Below, piece after piece: positions 61,719 through 64,000 of a DNA stretch of 64,000 nt (its first letter is position 1; each line of letters begins with the position of its first letter). The stretch comes from Valencia hispanica (Eukaryota > Chordata > Actinopteri > Cyprinodontiformes > Valenciidae): positions 28,628,318 through 28,692,317 of the forward strand of contig OY747716.1 of NCBI GenBank assembly GCA_963556495.2. Direction: 5' to 3'. The notes below the pieces were generated by a model, which worked only from the letters and a program-made list of their open reading frames with translations, was not told the DNA's origin and did not search any database. The translations under genes were made by a program, and so were the position numbers.

Positions 61719-64000
61719 GGGTTTATGGGGGGAACAATTACCTCTGATACAATCTGTTTCCTACAACTGGTTGGTGGGGTAATAAAACACCCTGGACTTC
61801 TTAAGAGTTTGGATTAAGTGGAAAATAAGTGTGGGATGTGGGGAGTGACCTAACTGTGTATAAAACAGGGTTGTAAGTCTGATTTTGTCACACACAGACC
61901 AGGAAAAAAATGCTTGATCTGTCTCTCCTTGCATGCAAGAAATAAAACCAAAGAACTGTCTCAACCGTCTTTTTTTTAACTTAACTCTGCCAGTACACTG
62001 TACAGACCGTAGCTCCAGTTTGTTACATACACTGGCGTTCTTTTTACGGGTGAAAACCACATCCAAAAATGTTTCAGGGTGAAGAATCTGCAGCAGCTTT
62101 TCTGGTGAGGAAGGGCAAGATCCAGTCGCTTCTATTTTTACAGACTAATATGGCGGATTGCCCTTCATAACCTCCCCTGGAATACCTTCTGTCCGGTTGT
62201 ATCCCATAAGATGTTAAAATAAACAGTCTAGAGGACACTCCTTGTTTTAGATTTTAACCTGCTCCCAAAGGCTTTAATACTTTTTTCCCTTATCATTCCA
62301 AGCCAATTCTGTGCTTTTATTACTCAGGCACTTACCCTCAGCTTCCACCTACTTAACAGCAAATCCCCCAACCTACGCCTTTGCTATGCTTGATGCAGTT
62401 AGGATATCTCAGAGTGTAGGGGAGAGAAAAAAAAGTCCACATTGCTGTTTCATAAATCTGTCGCACTCTCCTCTTAATACATCTGTGTGCCCCCCCCCTC
62501 CCATCTGCACGCTCTAGCAGTCAATTATACCCCCTCACCTTCACAAAGAGCCTTACTCCATCACTGCATGGGAGGTAGCAGAAACCCATATCTGTATCTG
62601 ATCTTTATCCTCTGTCAGCAGCATGAAGGGTGGAGCTGTCAACTCACAACTCCTGTTAGCCAGAGAGTGGAGTGTACAGTCCTGAAGCACTTGGGTAACA
62701 GGCTGTTTGACTTAGACACCAATAAAACATATCAATAAAACTAAAAAAGCACAAAAATGTTTTTCTTCTGTAAGAAATTATCTTAATTACTTCTCCTACT
62801 ATGCCAATGAGTCCATAAAATGTGTAATTTTCAAGTGAACGCAAGATTTCCCAACAACATCCTCTTGAGCCAATCATTCACCTCCAACTCTGATTGGCAA
62901 ATACAGGTGTCTCTAGGTTGTCTGCTCGTGTCAGGAACCATCATCCTGTTGCATGGGCACAGCCGGGGGTGGATCTATAGGGGCACAGGACCCTCTTGAA
63001 ACTTTATAGGCTACTATAACTTCCCTCTTAAATCAACATCGGCTCAACTTCAAGAGCAGAAACTACAAGGTGTATTCAATACTATATGCAAGAACCAGTA
63101 TAAGTTTCTGATGGTATAATAACCTTTAGAAAAAATACTATAGCTTCACAATATTTACACTATAAAATAAATCTGCTTCAGATTGAAGTGAAAAGCAATA
63201 GTTACTACTAAAATACAGCATATTTTTAGTTATGTTATCTATGCCATGTATTTACTGTTATTGTGATTTTGATAATTGGACCAAATACAGATTAAAAAAT
63301 CCCTAAATTGTGTATCAATATTCAAGTGCTTATTGAGGGGAATATCTATCTATAGGGTTTTAAAAAAATGTAACAGACTGGTATTACAATGTCCCTATAC
63401 TTAAAACCAGAGATACCAATTGATTTTTGGCAAAAATAAAAAATTATTGTTAGATTTTCCTACCAAGAATAGGTTTTATATACAGGTGGATGGATGACAA
63501 ATAAGGGAATGGATAAACAGAGGACAAATTGATAAATAAATTGATGAATAGACAGTCAAATTGATTGATTAATGGACAAGCTGATAGATAGATGTAGGAC
63601 TGAAAAGCAGATGAGTAGATAAACAGAAAATGATAGAATGGTTTGAGGGACAAATTAAAGAATGTCAGACTGACTGGATGGATGAATAAATGTACAAATA
63701 CATGAATAGATTTAGAGAAGGCATAAAGTCCCTAAAGGAAATATAGTTTTCCATACTTTTTCTGTTTCCGTGCTTATCCAGACCTGGAAAATACTTAACT
63801 TTTTGTAGACTGCATAGGTATCCTGAAATGAATTGGTTATTTAGTCAGCTGTTAGCTAAGAGACACCTGCTCGCTTCCTTCCAGACAACCTAGGCCGTCT
63901 GGTTAAAGTTTTCACTGCATCCCCAGAATCAAAAGAAAATATGGAGAAGCAGCATACAGTTTTTATTGCTCTTCTGATTTGGAACATACTTCCAGAAAAC
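61719..64000. other. Flanking DNA with possible LTR fragment; no gene
   Basis: 61750-62035 has plus-strand features of an LTR: TGTGTATAAAACAGGG (61854 area, TATA box), then GCAAGAAATAAAACC (61934 area, polyadenylation signal), and TGGCGTTC just after. No target duplication was found. 63480-63700 is a degenerate GATA/GATG-rich tract. The rest is A+T-rich with no supported frame. Confidence 0.3.

Overview
This window looks like nuclear DNA of a ray-finned (teleost) fish. The mix of repeats supports this: Rex1/Babar-like and L2-type LINEs, several Tc1-like DD34E transposons, PIF/Harbinger remnants with a MADF exon, a tRNA-headed SINE with a GATG tail, a KDZ (Zisupton-like) DNA transposon and many A+T-rich microsatellites. 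I see no convincing host protein-coding gene, rRNA or tRNA gene. Almost every sizeable open frame is transposon-derived or a low-complexity shadow. All family assignments were made by reading, without a database search.

Layout. 1-707: deleted Rex1-like fragment. 895-1570: dispersed repeat with two 30-bp minisatellite blocks. 3385-4065: decayed Tc1. 5247-5965: complete 719-bp Harbinger derivative with TAA target duplication and a MADF exon. 6181-8116: SINE split by a 1.56-kb Tc1-like element. 8661-9561: exons typical of a fish DNA transposon. 9570-11560: long repeat with strong hairpins and minus-strand Pol II signals. 11.6-14.1 kb: non-repetitive non-coding DNA. 14.1-15.2 kb: L2 remnant broken by other repeats. 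16.4-20.6 kb: decayed Tc1 copies and another repeat. 23.5-26.9 kb: tetranucleotide array, then a 5'-truncated L2 with a mutated catalytic motif.

30547-40083 is a nest. A plus-strand Tc1-like element is cut into three parts by a Rex1-like LINE (31095-34196, one 964-codon endonuclease/reverse transcriptase frame) and a nearly complete L2 (34522-39577, ORF1 with an SGNH esterase, ORF2 frameshifted). 40-50 kb is mostly unassigned non-coding DNA with old repeats and a TA microsatellite.

50070-61718 is the most interesting object: an approximately 11.6-kb element bounded by short terminal inverted repeats and by inner inverted repeats of about 770 bp. The left half carries the 5' exons of a KDZ transposase gene (CxC-type cysteine cluster) on the plus strand, with a candidate last exon at 56279-56496. 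The right half carries an unrecognised multi-exon gene on the minus strand, convergent with the first. Each long inverted repeat contains mirrored splice signals for a non-coding leader, so the repeats may act as paired promoter-plus-leader cassettes. The transposase core is missing: an L2 fragment (itself hit by another LINE), a Tc1 and a MITE-like repeat lie where it should be.

61.7-64 kb holds a possible LTR fragment, then unremarkable A+T-rich DNA.
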